Part shown: positions 32,822-43,616 of the stretch, one piece after another
Layout: each line of letters begins with the position of its first letter
How positions within the stretch are numbered: the first letter of the stretch is position 1
DNA from: Blattamonas nauphoetae
Lineage: Eukaryota > Preaxostyla > Oxymonadida
Direction of reading: 5' to 3'
DNA: 64,000 nucleotides
Assembly (NCBI GenBank): GCA_033064195.1
Contig: JARBJD010000135.1
Location: 62,001-126,000 of the forward strand
The notes under the pieces: model-generated
The model's database searches: none
What the model saw: only the letters and a program-made list of their open reading frames with translations
What the model was told of the DNA's origin: nothing
Made by a program: the position numbers and the translations under genes

Positions 32822-33154
32822 TCAGATTGTCTCTATTACCAAAATATTCGCTAAATACGACATATGTGAGTGTGTGAGAAGATAAAATGAGCAGATAATT
32901 GTTGTCTTGTGAATTAAAGGGGAGAATTGGTGTTGTGTTCCCTCACTCATCCTCTCCTCTTCATCCGCCTTCCTTGGAATCTTCTCTATATCCTCCATCT
33001 GCAGGCGATCTTGTTCTTCTTTTAACATTGCGAATTCCCCTCTTTCTGTCGATGTTCTTCCCTTCGGCTGTCCATCGTGTCCTTCTCTCGAATCTGCAGA
33101 CACACCACTACAACATCCTTCTTCGTCTCTCGGAACACGGAATCCCAAGAACAC
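32822..33154 (-). pseudogene. Charged coiled-coil fragment inside the hAT-like element
   Basis: The minus strand encodes MLKEEQDRLQMEDIEKIPRK followed by ADEEERMSEGTQ, a charged helical stretch, then hydrophobic, probably non-coding sequence. No start, end or family can be assigned. It may be a captured exon. Confidence 0.35.
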
Positions 33155-33554
33155 TCAGGTCAGCACTTCTTCAGCTGCGCCATGTTAGGCGAGCTGTCTG
33201 AAGGGAAGAGGGAGAGTGCTGGTTGAACAGCTTCCTACTTACTCTTCCCTCTTCCTTCACATTCCCCAGCATCCACCCCAGCTCCTTCTTGAACGTCCCA
33301 ACACTCCCTTCTGATCTGTACAGCGCTTCAGCCACAGTACTGTTGGAACAGAACAGGTGTTTCGAGAAAGCGCGGTCAAAACACCTTTCCCAAGGACGAG
33401 CACATCAAGGACATGATACCCCGCTTTTGGGTCAGAAATGGGGTTATTAGAAGCCGCATCGCGTGTGACGGGCACAGTGTCGACAGCGCGGCGATGGATA
33501 AAAGGGACATCGAAACTTGAACGAAGGATAGGAGGAGCTCACCCAGAATTGTCT

Positions 33555-34333
33555 TTAAGAAGCCTGAAAGAACATGTGGCTGCTTTTGAACAACTCTAAA
33601 TCTCTTTTCTTTGGTATTTCCCTCGCAGCTCGTCGATCGTTGATTTGGATGGAGAGATTCTGAAAATACCCTCCAACAGGACTGTCCCTTGTGAGAACAG
33701 TTGTTTTATTGGCTGAGATACGATGTTGATGCGACTTTTGGATCCGCTGCAGGTGGAGTAGTTGGAATTCTGGACTAATGTATAGAGTGTTGAGATTGCT
33801 TGTTACAGCTTGGATTGACGAATGAACGTTGTGATGGATGTAGCTTGAAGTGTAGTGGGGATGAATTGAATGTACTTCGAGTTGAAATGGTGGGGTTGTG
33901 GAGGTGACGATACAGTCGTCATAACCGACCAAGAATGTTGGGAGCAGGAGGATGTCCACAGCTTGTTCTCTGCACGTTCTGACGTCAGACTTCCACAAAC
34001 AATCATGGAGCAAGACGCAAGGGAATAAACTGCCACGTGCGAGCAGATCGGCGGTGGCTGGTTCTTTCCGGGTGTCAGGAATGTCCAGGTCAGTGTCGTG
34101 AAATCCAGTGCAGACAAATCAGTCATTCTGTTCTGATTCATCCCCCCAAACACATGGAATGTTCCGTTCTCCACCACCGGGTGAAGAGAATGTGGTGACG
34201 ACTTATATCCCTCTGTATTCACAAATTGTAACACAAGCATCTCCTTATCCAGGTTAAAGAAGTCGTTTGAAGATATAGTTTCGCCTGTTTGGAGGGAGAC
34301 TTCACTACCAATGAACCTGATAGAGATGACCAA
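33555..34333 (-). pseudogene. Broken kelch-repeat fragment inside the hAT-like element
   Basis: Minus strand 34250-33970 encodes a clear kelch blade: SPHSLHPVVENGTFHVFGG, then MTDLSALDFTTLTWTFLTPG, then PPPICSHVAVYS and the start of another blade (MIVCGSLTSERAENKLWT). After that the code appears to continue in a second frame (LLPTFLVGYDDCIVTSTTPPF), so at least one frameshift is present. Kelch proteins are large and have five to seven blades; only about two remain. It is probably a captured or interrupted host gene. Confidence 0.6.
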
Positions 34334-35187
34334 AACAAAAAAGAAAAAACACCAGATGAAGGAAGGAAAAGACTAGAAAGGAGAAAGAAACCATGCAAAT
34401 GGAACAATAATAATGTAAACAGACACAATGTCATCCCCGTTCTGATCTGCATACCACGCAGTGGAGGGACGGATTTCGCCACTCGTGTGCTGTTCTTTCC
34501 ATTTCATCATCTCCAAATTAAGTGTGACCAGCAAGATTGTCAATTGCTGTTCAAAATGGATTCGTTGTCCTCCACACTTAAAAATGATTCCTTGGCTTTC
34601 GACCATGCTAGAACCGAAAACTGATTGCTAAATCATCAAATACCATTCATAACAATCACAAACGAATAAATGATGATATAAAAGAGAGAGTACACACCTG
34701 GGGTGGGTGAAATGAGGATGTATCAGGAATGCTTCTGTGATTTGGTGAAGACTGAGATGGTTGAAGATGGTTGATGGACAGGACATCCACTTCGCATACA
34801 TCAAGAGGAAGAGGCAAGTAAGAGTAACCAAACAGTGAATGTGCATACTACTGTTGTAAAGTATCCTTATCTTGCTTAGTCGACAAGTTACAGACTTGGG
34901 CTTGATCACGACATCATTTGGTGAGAAATGAAGTAAAAGTGATTGTTTAGGGTTGAGAAGAAAAAGAACACCCTTTGTCATTTGTTTGGATCAGCGGGTA
35001 TGCTGTCAGAACAAAGGAGGAAAGTCGGTGTCGGTCGGACAGGCCGACTTTTAGTCCAATGTTGGGGAAAGACAGACCGACTCAGGGACTCTTGAACCAC
35101 GACCTCAGGAACAGTAATTTTGTGAAAAAAGTGATGAACTAATTATAGAGATGTTGTGAATCAAAAATGAGAAAAAGTCAATAATAA
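34334..35187. other. hAT interior, AT-rich, no gene recognised
   Basis: Hydrophobic frames overlap on both strands without motifs. Near 35025-35090 a CGGTCGGACAGGCCGAC-like sequence resembles the element's own end sequence, perhaps a subterminal repeat or an older end. Confidence 0.4.
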
Positions 35188-35264
35188 AGTGTCCAGGGCG
35201 GGATTCGATCCTGGGTCCGGGGAACAAAAAGCTGTCATGCTTCCACTCGACTAAAGGGCACTTT
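35188..35264 (-). repeat. tRNA-like sequence inside the hAT-like element
   Basis: On the minus strand: TAGTCGAGTGGAAGCAT (A-box and D-loop type) and CAGGATCGAATCC (B-box and T-loop type), with outer arms GTGCCC and GGACAC that partly pair. The anticodon and T stems do not close properly, so I call it tRNA-like, not a tRNA gene. Confidence 0.45.
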
Positions 35265-37112
35265 AGTCAGTCAAAAAGCCGGGACGTGTCAAAAACCGGG
35301 GACGCGGCAAAAGGGGATTTTTGGGTGGGACTTTTTCTCTGGATTTCGATAAATACGCTTTATTTCATTCTAACTTTCATTCCTCACACGAATTAGATTA
35401 TTTCTGGACCAAATTCAGAAAAAACCGCGGAACTGCCAAATATATAGGGAGAAATGGACGTCTCTTTTTTTTTGTTGACGATCATGACGAAGATGTCATA
35501 AATAGTTGTATCCTTGCACGGCTATCCTAATTCAATTGAGATAAGCCTAATGAACCCTGAAGTCCCGGGTTTATCTCCTAAAGATAAGTCGCAAATCTTG
35601 ATGAAAAAGAAGAACACACAATCAACGTGATTCCAGGCTAGTCGATAATATCCATCGGGGAAAGCCTAAGGAAAGGAGGATAATGAAATATTCAGAGTGA
35701 TCAAGGCAATATCAATACCCAAAGAGCAAAGAAGAAGGTGAAAGTGTGTGATGACATTGACTTGTGAATGAGTACGAGAGGTGAACAAAGACTTTACGTA
35801 CAATGTCAGCAGAGGGACGGTTCCAGTAAACGAGTGCATTTCAGGACCCACTGATCGAGCAGTGTGACATGAAACCTTGCTATTCAAATTAAGGATCGTG
35901 TTTCTGGATCCGCTCAATATGAGGTTGAAATACGTAATTTGAAAAGCAAAACTTGAAATGCAGACAATAAAATTATATCTCACATCAGAAACACCCAAAA
36001 CATGCTTCCACATCATCATTACCCAAATGGTGCATAAATGTGCAGTATGTTCGAAGCACACAGGAACTCTGTCCCACCAGACCTCGAATGCCCCCCTTCT
36101 TCGTTGATCTTTAGTGCATTCATATCATCTTGATCACTCCAGAGACGTCCTTCTTCTCAATGTCTTGGTGCCGAATTCAGAAGCTGTTCTTCACAGAATG
36201 TCTTATTAAGTTCGAGAAGGACAACGAGAAATCGAAAATCGATGCGATTCTTTCTCTCCACTCCAAGATACTGTCAGATCTGTTTGTGATTCATGGATCA
36301 TTCTCTTTTGTTTCGGTTCGTCGTTGTCTCAACTTTATCGGTGTCTTGCAACTCAGTGCCTTCATCTGCTTTCTCGTTTGTTTTCGTTCGAACGGAGAGT
36401 GGGGGAAATGAGTTCCTGTGTGGTGTCGGGTGGATGGTTGGAAGAGTTTCGCTGAATTTTGTCCGAACCCTGCTCAGACCACTCTTCGATGGTGCTGTTC
36501 TTTTCTCACCCCTTCCCTTTCCTTGATATCTGGTTCTGTTTGTGTCATGTCAGGTATATGTGACGAGTTTGGTGTCTCTCATTGTGAGTGTCCATTGAAG
36601 CATGTTCGTGGTTGTGTGAGCTCTCATCTTCATTCACTTGTTGAGCTGATCTCTGTTTGTCACCTGTTCTCTTTTCATCACGATCTTCTTTTCTTGAGTG
36701 ATGATCGTGTTGTGTTCTGATTGAACTCAGAAAACTTGAACATTTGACGAGAGTGTGGGGAATAATATGTTTGGGAGGGACTAATCACGAGTGATGGACG
36801 ACATCTTTCAGGAAACGGACGTCGGAAGTATCGCGTTATCTTGGAGATATCGGATCAAATACGTTAATGGGTCGAACTCCGCCCAAAACTGCTGGGAGTG
36901 TTCTAACCTGACTAAAAGTGGATCAATGCAACCAGTGGTATTTTCTGACACGTAAAAGGCACCTCACTCTCCAGAGTTTTCAACCTTTTTTGAGCAACCC
37001 ATTTTTTGTAGAAGTGTCCCGGGTATTTGACTCACTATTCAAAAAAGTCGCCGACTCTTTTATTTTTAGGGACTGGACTCGAGGTTTTCAGACCGACCAC
37101 TGCCCATGCCTA
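35265..37112. other. hAT interior, right part, no gene recognised
   Basis: Mostly AT-rich. Frames such as 36418-36720 are Cys- and hydrophobic-rich but overlap others and match nothing known to me. Confidence 0.4.
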
Positions 37113-37122
37113 GTGTGAATCC

Positions 37123-37534
37123 GGCTTAATCATACCCCGTGCCCCCTCACCAAAATTTTCAAATATGTCTGGTTTTTAATATATAACACACTTTTGATGA
37201 AATTTTGTGATTTTGAGGGCGAAAAACAGTTGCACTTTTTGGCCCGATCCAGCCCATTATTTGTTTCAACACTTCACAAAGATCCTTTTTTCTATGGTAC
37301 TTTTGAGAATTCACCAATAGTCTTCACAGCCCCCCCTGCTCTTGAGCGGGGGGCTGTGAAGACTATCCGACATTATGAAAAAGTGTCTGGAAAAAGGATC
37401 GGGTGAAGTGTAGATAAATCCATAACTCCAAAACCCGGTCTCAAATCGAGAAATAATTGTTAAAACATCGTGAAGTGATATTAAACAAAGCTCCTCTTAA
37501 AATATTGGAGGGGGGCACGGGGTCGGATTATGCC
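37123..37534. mobile_element. 412-bp foldback element with 8-bp duplication
   Basis: The left part and the inverse of the right part match along much of the length: outer GGCTTAATCATACCCCGTGC against GGCATAATCCGACCCCGTGC, and an inner perfect 19-bp arm (37317-37335 with 37348-37366) around a 12-base loop. GTGAATCC flanks both sides (37115-37122 and 37535-37542). It has no coding capacity. The 8-bp duplication suggests mobilisation by hAT-type enzymes. Confidence 0.75.
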
Positions 37535-38137
37535 GTGAATCCAGCGTGGTGCAGAGTGTTGGGGTCAGTCACACATCTGCTCGAGAATCCTTCGTGATTG
37601 GTCAATCACTCTTCAAATCAAGAGAGCGAGAGAGGGTGTTGCCGCTCTTCCAGAGTTCTTACCGACAGTAGTTCCTCGCAATTACCGATCAACGCGCTTC
37701 ACTTAAGGTGGGAAAAATACGAAAATCGACCACCAGCGCTCAGACACTCCGAACCATCTTAACATCTTCTTCACCACATTGACGATCACTGAACGGTTTC
37801 TTTCTGGAATTTGTTCATTCTTGTGATTAATATCATCTTTTTTATTCAGAATAAAGTGATTCCACGCATCAATTTAATGAAACACACTCTGACGAACACG
37901 ACATTTCTGATCCGATGAGTGTTCCACCACTGTCTGTCGTTTTCCTTCTCTTTTTTGTCATATTTGTTCATTTATATGATTCTATCTGATCTTCGATGTT
38001 AACTCCTCTTCTCTCTTTGTTCTTGTGTTGTCAGCTGTTGGATATTTCCTTCGCATCGGTTCGTAAGACGTATAATGAATTGGAGAAAATGTCCTCCCTA
38101 CGAAGCACAAAATCCCGGCCATCCTTGTTTTCCTGCT
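37535..38137. other. Spacer before the ATPase region
   Basis: No recognised gene. It probably continues the old upstream flank of family copy D, now separated by two insertions. The N-terminal exon of the ATPase may lie here or in the palindrome but I could not identify it. Confidence 0.4.
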
Positions 38138-38730
38138 CCAATTCCATGATGTCCTCATCTACAGTAACTCCTACATCCGACTAATGTCTAATGACATGAC
38201 ATGACAATCTTTCTACCAGTTTTTCTCGACAACCCAACAAAATGGAGACTTGCGGTTTTCAGCATTGTCAATGTTGTGAGGGATACTATCTGTTTCTGAG
38301 ATTTGCTAGAATGTGTGACGTCTACCTATTTCGGAAATCACACACCAAAACATACCGTGGTCAAAAAATGGAGTTTTTCTTTCCAACGAACAGGCGATTC
38401 CACATTGGTCTACCTCCAATCGAGATGAACTCGATCGAGTAGATGTCAACTTAATTCACGTGGGTGAATGTTTGATGCAGAATGAAAAAGCGGCGAAATT
38501 CTCCTCAAAACTGTGATTTTTGACCGAACTGCCAAAATTGAAAGTCATTGAAAAGGCTTGATATTTCCAGAAGGAATTGGGTGCTTCGAACCTTCCGCAT
38601 TGCTGAAAACCAGATGTCTGAACTTTGCTGGGTTGTCGAGAAATACTGTTCGAAAGTTTGATTTGACGCGATATTAGACATTAGCCGGAACCAGGAGTTA
38701 CTGTATCTCATGATCGCCGTCATGATCGTC
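38138..38730. repeat. Large imperfect palindrome overlapping the ATPase 5' end
   Basis: Sequence at about 38138-38270 returns in inverse at about 38598-38730. Shared parts include ACAGTAACTCCT, CTAATGTCTAAT, TTTCTCGACAACCCA and GGTTTTCAGCA. The spacer is about 330 bases. The right arm contains the exon encoding the first membrane segment of the ATPase, so the left arm may be a diverged inverted duplicate of that exon region. Confidence 0.7.
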
Positions 38731-41700
38731 TGTTTCGTGATGCAGCAGTGGGTTTGCCTTCTATCTCCTAATTCGTCTTTAGCCCGAAGGAATTGTCATC
38801 TTCATTGTTGTAATTATCAATGCAATCATCGGATTCGTCCAAGAATACAAAGCTGACAAGGCAAGTGAAGCTTTGGATAAACTTTTATCGCTTGAATCCG
38901 AGGTTATCCGAAGATCTGTACGCACCAAAATCGGAACTAAAGAACTCGTTCCCGGCGATATTGTCATCATCCAATCAGGCGACAAGGTTCCGGCGGACTG
39001 TCGTGTTTTCGATGTTAATCAACTCCACACTGAGGAAGCTGCTCTCACCGGTGAGACAACAGCCAACCCGAAATTTGTGTGCATTCACGATGTTGATACT
39101 GTCCTTGGAGATCGCTCAAACATGCTCTTCTCAAGCACGTACGTCGCAAAGGGAACTGGGACAGCCATCTGTGTAGAAACAGGTGTCCGAACAGAAATTG
39201 GGAAAATTAGTTTCATGGTTGCGAATGTGAAACAGGAGAAAACTCCACTCACACCACAAATGACACAGTTCGGACACATCCTCGTGATCATCACCCTTGT
39301 CCTTATTGTGGTCGCTTTCCTCTGCGTCAAGTTCGTCCATTACCAAGAAATCTCGTGGGGATGTGCTTTTCTGTACGGAGCGTCGATTGGCGTGGCTGTT
39401 GTTCCGGAAGGCCTTCCCGCGATTGTCTCGCTCACCCTCGCCATTGGAATGCAACGAATGGTCAAACAGAAGGCGCTGATTCGCTCGATGCCAGCTGTGG
39501 AAACGACAGGAGCAGTGTCCGTGATCTGCTCGCACAAGACAGGCACACTTACCACAAACCAGATGACAGCCCGTTCCATCCTCACCTTCCCCCAAAAGTT
39601 CCAAGTCAGTGGGGCTGGATACGACCCCGTCGACGGAGAAGTCATTCCCGTGGAAACAGCAATCACTCTTAACGACCCTGTGCCAGACCCGAACGATGCG
39701 TACACCCTCACCATCCAATCCGGGACAGAAGCAGGGAAGAAGTTGCTTGAGCAGCAGATGCAGTTCGAGCAGTGGAAGAAGGACAACGCCGAGTACATGC
39801 CACTGCAGGGATTCGATGTGAACGCCAAGCCGGATGTGGTGAACAACTTGCGCAAGTCACTCGACCCACGTCTCCAAAAGACGAGTGTGTTCAAGTCGCA
39901 GCTCCTGCGTTGTGGTGTTCTCTGCAACGACTCTGTGATTGTGCGCAACCAGGAAGATCGCCTGGCTGTGCAGGGAGACACGACAGAAGGGTCGCTCTTC
40001 CCGCTGGCTGTGAGGATTGGAATGAACACAGCCAACGACTGCCCAGTCCCAGATTACTCGAGCGCTGAAGAGAAGGCATCGGGAGACAAGACAAACCACA
40101 TGATCTTCCTGAAGGGAGCACCAGAGAAGGTGTTCAACTTGTGCAAGTTCCAAGTAAATGTGAACGACGAGGACGAGGTGGTTGTGGAGGAAATGAACAA
40201 ACAGTTCTGGCTCGACGAGACGGAGAAGATTGCTGCTGTTGGCCTCCGCACCCTCGGTCTCGCCCATCGATACATCCCAAAAGACCGTTTTGGTGAGCAG
40301 ATTGTGGAGACAGAAAAGCGCCGACACGACGAGATCGACGGCGAGAAGACAGTGGCCGCCGAAGAGCCGAAGCTGAAGAAAGGCGCACCGCTGAACTTCG
40401 AAGACATCACCGAAGACTTCATCATGCTCGGCGTGGTCGGCATCTTCGACCCCCCTCGCAAGGAGTCGAAGCGAGCCATCCGCAATTACCGCCGTGCTCG
40501 GATAAAGGTTGTGATGATCACAGGTGACCACGCCAAGACAGCTGGTGCAATCTGTGCTCTGCTCGGCCTGAACCCAACCACAGTAAAGACGTCAGTCGAT
40601 CTGAAAGAGATGTCAGACGAGACGCTGAAGGAGATCTGCGAGACGACGGAGATTTACGCGCGTGCCACACCTGCCGACAAGCTTCGGATTGTCCAGACTC
40701 TACAGAGCAATGGACACATCGTTGCGATGACAGGAGATGGTGTGAACGACGCCCCGGCCCTCAAGCAGGCCCACGCTGGAATTGCGATGGGGATCAACGG
40801 AACAGAAGTGGCGAAGGAGGCGTCGAAGCTCGTTCTTTTGGACGACAACTTCGCAACCATCGTGAAAGCTGTGGAAGAAGGACGGAAAGTGTACGATTCA
40901 CTCAAAAGGTCAATCACGTACATCCTCCCCACCAACATGGCAGAAGGAATGTCCCTCTTCATTGCCGCTTTCATCAGCTGGGTGCCGCCAATCACACCCC
41001 TCCAGATCCTCTGGATCAACTCCATCACTTCCGTCGCCCTGTCCTCGCTCATCCCATTCCAGCGCGGCGAGCAGAATGTCCTGGCTCGGCCTCCTCGCGA
41101 CACAAAGAAGATGCTTCTGACATCAACCATCCTCATCCGAACTGTGTACGTCGGCCTCTTCATCGCGTCGATGATCATTTGTTACTTCTACCTCATGACA
41201 GCCAACCCCGACCCGCTCGATCCAGAAACAAGACGACACTCGGCCATGGCTGTCAACACAATCGTGCTGTGTGAGATCACCTTCCTCCTGAACTCGGTGT
41301 ATCTGAAGGAGTCGTCAGTCACTCCGCGTGTGTTCCGAGACGTGGGTGTGCCCTCCCTGATCTCCATTGTCATCCTCATCGGTCTGCAGTTCATGCTCAC
41401 GTACGTTCCCGGCCTCAACACAGTTTTTGGGATGGGGCCGATGTATTGGTGGCAGTGGTTCATCTGCCTTGGCGCCGCTGTCCTCGTCTTCATCCTGGCG
41501 GAGATTGAGAAGGCCATTCGAAGGTGTTGTCACAGACAGTCGGCGAAGAGGAAGGCGCTGAAGGGGACAGCTGGAGTTGCTGATCTGCATGAGATTCCTG
41601 ACGACGAGTCGGAGTCTGACGAGGAAAGCGGGAAGAAGAAGAGAAGGAAGAAGAAGGCCGCTGCTCACAACGAAATGCCCGCTCTGTCTGTCCCGTCTGC

Positions 41701-42505
41701 AGAGAACCAAGCACGCCCTCCTGTCAACTCCGGAACAGAGCCTCGAGTGGCTGCTGCACAGACAGTGAAAGAGGAACCGAAGAAGGAGGTCAAGTCAGCA
41801 CCACCCGAAGAGGCAAAGAAGGAAGCAAAGGCTGAGCCGGAGCGAGGAGAAATCCTGGAAGAGAAGAACAAGGGAGTCGAGCTTGTCGAGGGGAGGAAGG
41901 AGGAGCCAGTTGTGGAGGAGAAGGAGAAGGACGAGGTGGAGAAGACGGAAGAGAGGGTGGAGAAGAAGGAGGAGGATGGTGAGGACAAGAAGGAGGACAA
42001 GCAAGATGAAGGGGAGAAGAAGGACGAGCCTGCTCCATCAAATGAAGTAGCTGAACCAGCCACCGAAGAGACCAAAGAGGAAGAGAGGAAGGAAGAAGAG
42101 AAACCAGAGGAAGAGAAAAAGGAGGACGTTCCACAGGAAGAGGAGAAGAAGGAAGAGCCTGCTCCATCCAATGAAGTGGTTGAGCAAGCCGCTGACGAGT
42201 CCAAAGAAGAAGAGAAGAAGGAGGAAGTGAAACCAGAGGAAGAGAAAAAGGAAGAAGAGAAGGAGAACAAGCCAGACGAAGAGGAGAAGAAGGAAGAACC
42301 AGCTCCTTCGGATGAAGTGGTTGAACAAGCCGCCGAAGAAGCAAAAGAAGAAGAGAAACCAGAGGAAGAGAAGAAGGAGGACACTCCACAGGAGGAGAAG
42401 GAAGAAAGCAGTGTTGAGAAGAAGGAGGAGGAGAATGTTGATCAACCAGCCACCGATCAAGCCCATGAAGAGGAACAGGCCGCTCCAGAGGAGAGCCAAT
42501 CATAG
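38677..42505 (+). CDS. P-type cation-transporting ATPase, phosphorylated Asp replaced by His
   Basis: The exon to 38751 encodes LLYLMIAVMIVCFVMQQW (first membrane helix); a 31-base intron (38752-38782) leads to PEGIVIFIVVIINAIIGF (second helix) and a frame open to TAG/TCATAG at 42505. Motifs: TGET in the actuator domain, VPEGLPAIVSLTLAIGMQRM in helix 4, ICSHKTGTLTTN, KGAPE, MITGDHAKTAG, MTGDGVNDAPALKQAHAGIA and a six-helix C-terminal channel half. The catalytic motif should be DKTGT; here CAC (39533-39535) encodes His, which would prevent the phosphoenzyme. The closest types are IIA/IID (SERCA, ENA, bacterial PacL-like) ion pumps. A Lys/Glu tail of about 280 residues holds three EEPAPSNEVVEQA-type repeats. 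The N-terminal cytosolic exon was not found. Confidence 0.85.
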
Positions 42506-42633
42506 CTTTTTCATGGACACGTTTTATTCAATGTCTATTTTTCTTGAGGTTGCCTATGTCTTCAACCGTATTTTCCAGCACATCACTTTTCTTTTTATCT
42601 TACCCATTTCGTTCAACCTAACTAGCCTGCATT

Positions 42634-43518
42634 ATGGAATGGCTTGATTCGCTCAATAAAAGTCAGTTACGGTCGATACTCAGGGATTTGAGTGAGGAAG
42701 ATCCTCATGTCTCAGCCGTTGTGAGGCCGTACATCCAAGCTCCTCCAACGATTACCCATGATGACTTTTTGTCAACCGCTGAAGATTCTCTTCTACCTTC
42801 GTCGTCACTACCATATTTGAACAAAGCAAAGGCGGTAAGATGGTTGGATAGACTTGAACGCGTCCCGCTTCATAATGCAGTGATTTGCCTCCAAGCCTTG
42901 TCTGATGCCGTCTGTATATCAATCAAAAATGGAGTAAGACCTTCTGCGGACATGTATGCTTTCTTTTTTCAACATTGGTTCAGCCTTTTCTCTCTATTTG
43001 ACTCCTGGCAGACTCACATCCTCTCAAAGGTTTCATACCTTACGGATGAGGAAAAGAAACAAATCCCAACAAACCTAATCCGCTATCATACCTTTATTGG
43101 TTCCATTGAATATGAACCAGAAGAAATGGAGGAAGAAAGTGAAGATGAAGAAGAACCACAAGAGCCTAACGAGACTGAAGAAGATTCTGAAGAAAACTTC
43201 CTTACATTGGCTAAATCACTTGTTCTTCAACTGGATGAAACACTTCCTGATATTCCTCCACCTCCTGCTATTCTACAATCCCCCCAGATTTCACAACACA
43301 TCTCACAGCTTTTAGACAAGTCATCATCGAAAACATCCTCAAGTAAACCAGTCGGAAAAACACCTGTTAAAAGAACAAACTCACCTGGTCATCCTACCTG
43401 TGCTAAGAAACCAGAAACACGCCGACCACCATCTCCTGGAAAAACCGCCACGAGCAAAGCATCTGCAAAGGCTGCACCCACACTCCGAGCTACTCCCAAG
43501 ACGAATTCCAAAATATAG
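42634..43518 (+). CDS. Acidic protein, possibly Cut8/STS1-like (294 aa)
   Basis: An uninterrupted 294-residue frame from ATG 42634, only 128 bases after the ATPase stop. The N-terminal 100 residues (LDSLNKSQLRSILRDLSEED, then SLPYLNKAKAVRWLDRL) recall Cut8/STS1, which tethers proteasomes in the nucleus: a short helix, a statement of SQL..IL, and an SLPY motif before a helical bundle. The likeness is weak and from memory. Residues about 155-190 are a Glu/Asp tract and the last 70 are Ser/Thr/Pro/Lys-rich and probably disordered. No membrane segments. If it is not Cut8-like, the function is unknown. Confidence 0.6.
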   Translation: MEWLDSLNKSQLRSILRDLSEEDPHVSAVVRPYIQAPPTITHDDFLSTAEDSLLPSSSLPYLNKAKAVRWLDRLERVPLHNAVICLQALSDAVCISIKNGVRPSADMYAFFFQHWFSLFSLFDSWQTHILSKVSYLTDEEKKQIPTNLIRYHTFIGSIEYEPEEMEEESEDEEEPQEPNETEEDSEENFLTLAKSLVLQLDETLPDIPPPPAILQSPQISQHISQLLDKSSSKTSSSKPVGKTPVKRTNSPGHPTCAKKPETRRPPSPGKTATSKASAKAAPTLRATPKTNSKI

Positions 43519-43616
43519 ATATATAATCTTTCTTTTAATTGTGGTTTGTGTAAAAAAATGGGAAAAACTAAGGATTACACCTATCCTGGTTAGCCTAACG
43601 ATATGAAAACACAACA

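Larger units (their letters stand above)
32726..37112. mobile_element. 4.39-kb hAT-like DNA transposon without transposase
   Basis: The ends are TAGGCATGGGCAGCGGTCGG at the left and its inverse at the right with few mismatches over about 22 bases. The 8-bp sequence GTGTGAAT lies at 32718-32725 and again at 37113-37120. An 8-bp duplication with ends beginning TAGG fits the hAT superfamily. No hAT transposase is recognisable inside; instead there are a broken kelch fragment, a coiled-coil fragment and a tRNA-like sequence. It is therefore non-autonomous and apparently carries captured or inherited DNA. Confidence 0.8.

Noticed and set aside
14992-35264. Working tRNA genes
   Set aside because: The four tRNA-like stretches lack part of the D-arm or have acceptor or anticodon stems that do not pair, and all sit inside mobile elements.
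37317-37366. Bacterial-type terminator hairpin
   Set aside because: The 19-bp perfect stem is the centre of a 412-bp foldback element with target duplications, in eukaryotic DNA.
41665-42503. Minus-strand frames of up to 239 codons opposite the ATPase tail
   Set aside because: They are the complement of a Lys/Glu codon-rich tract and give Ser- or Leu-only peptides. The plus-strand frame is continuous with a clear P-type ATPase.
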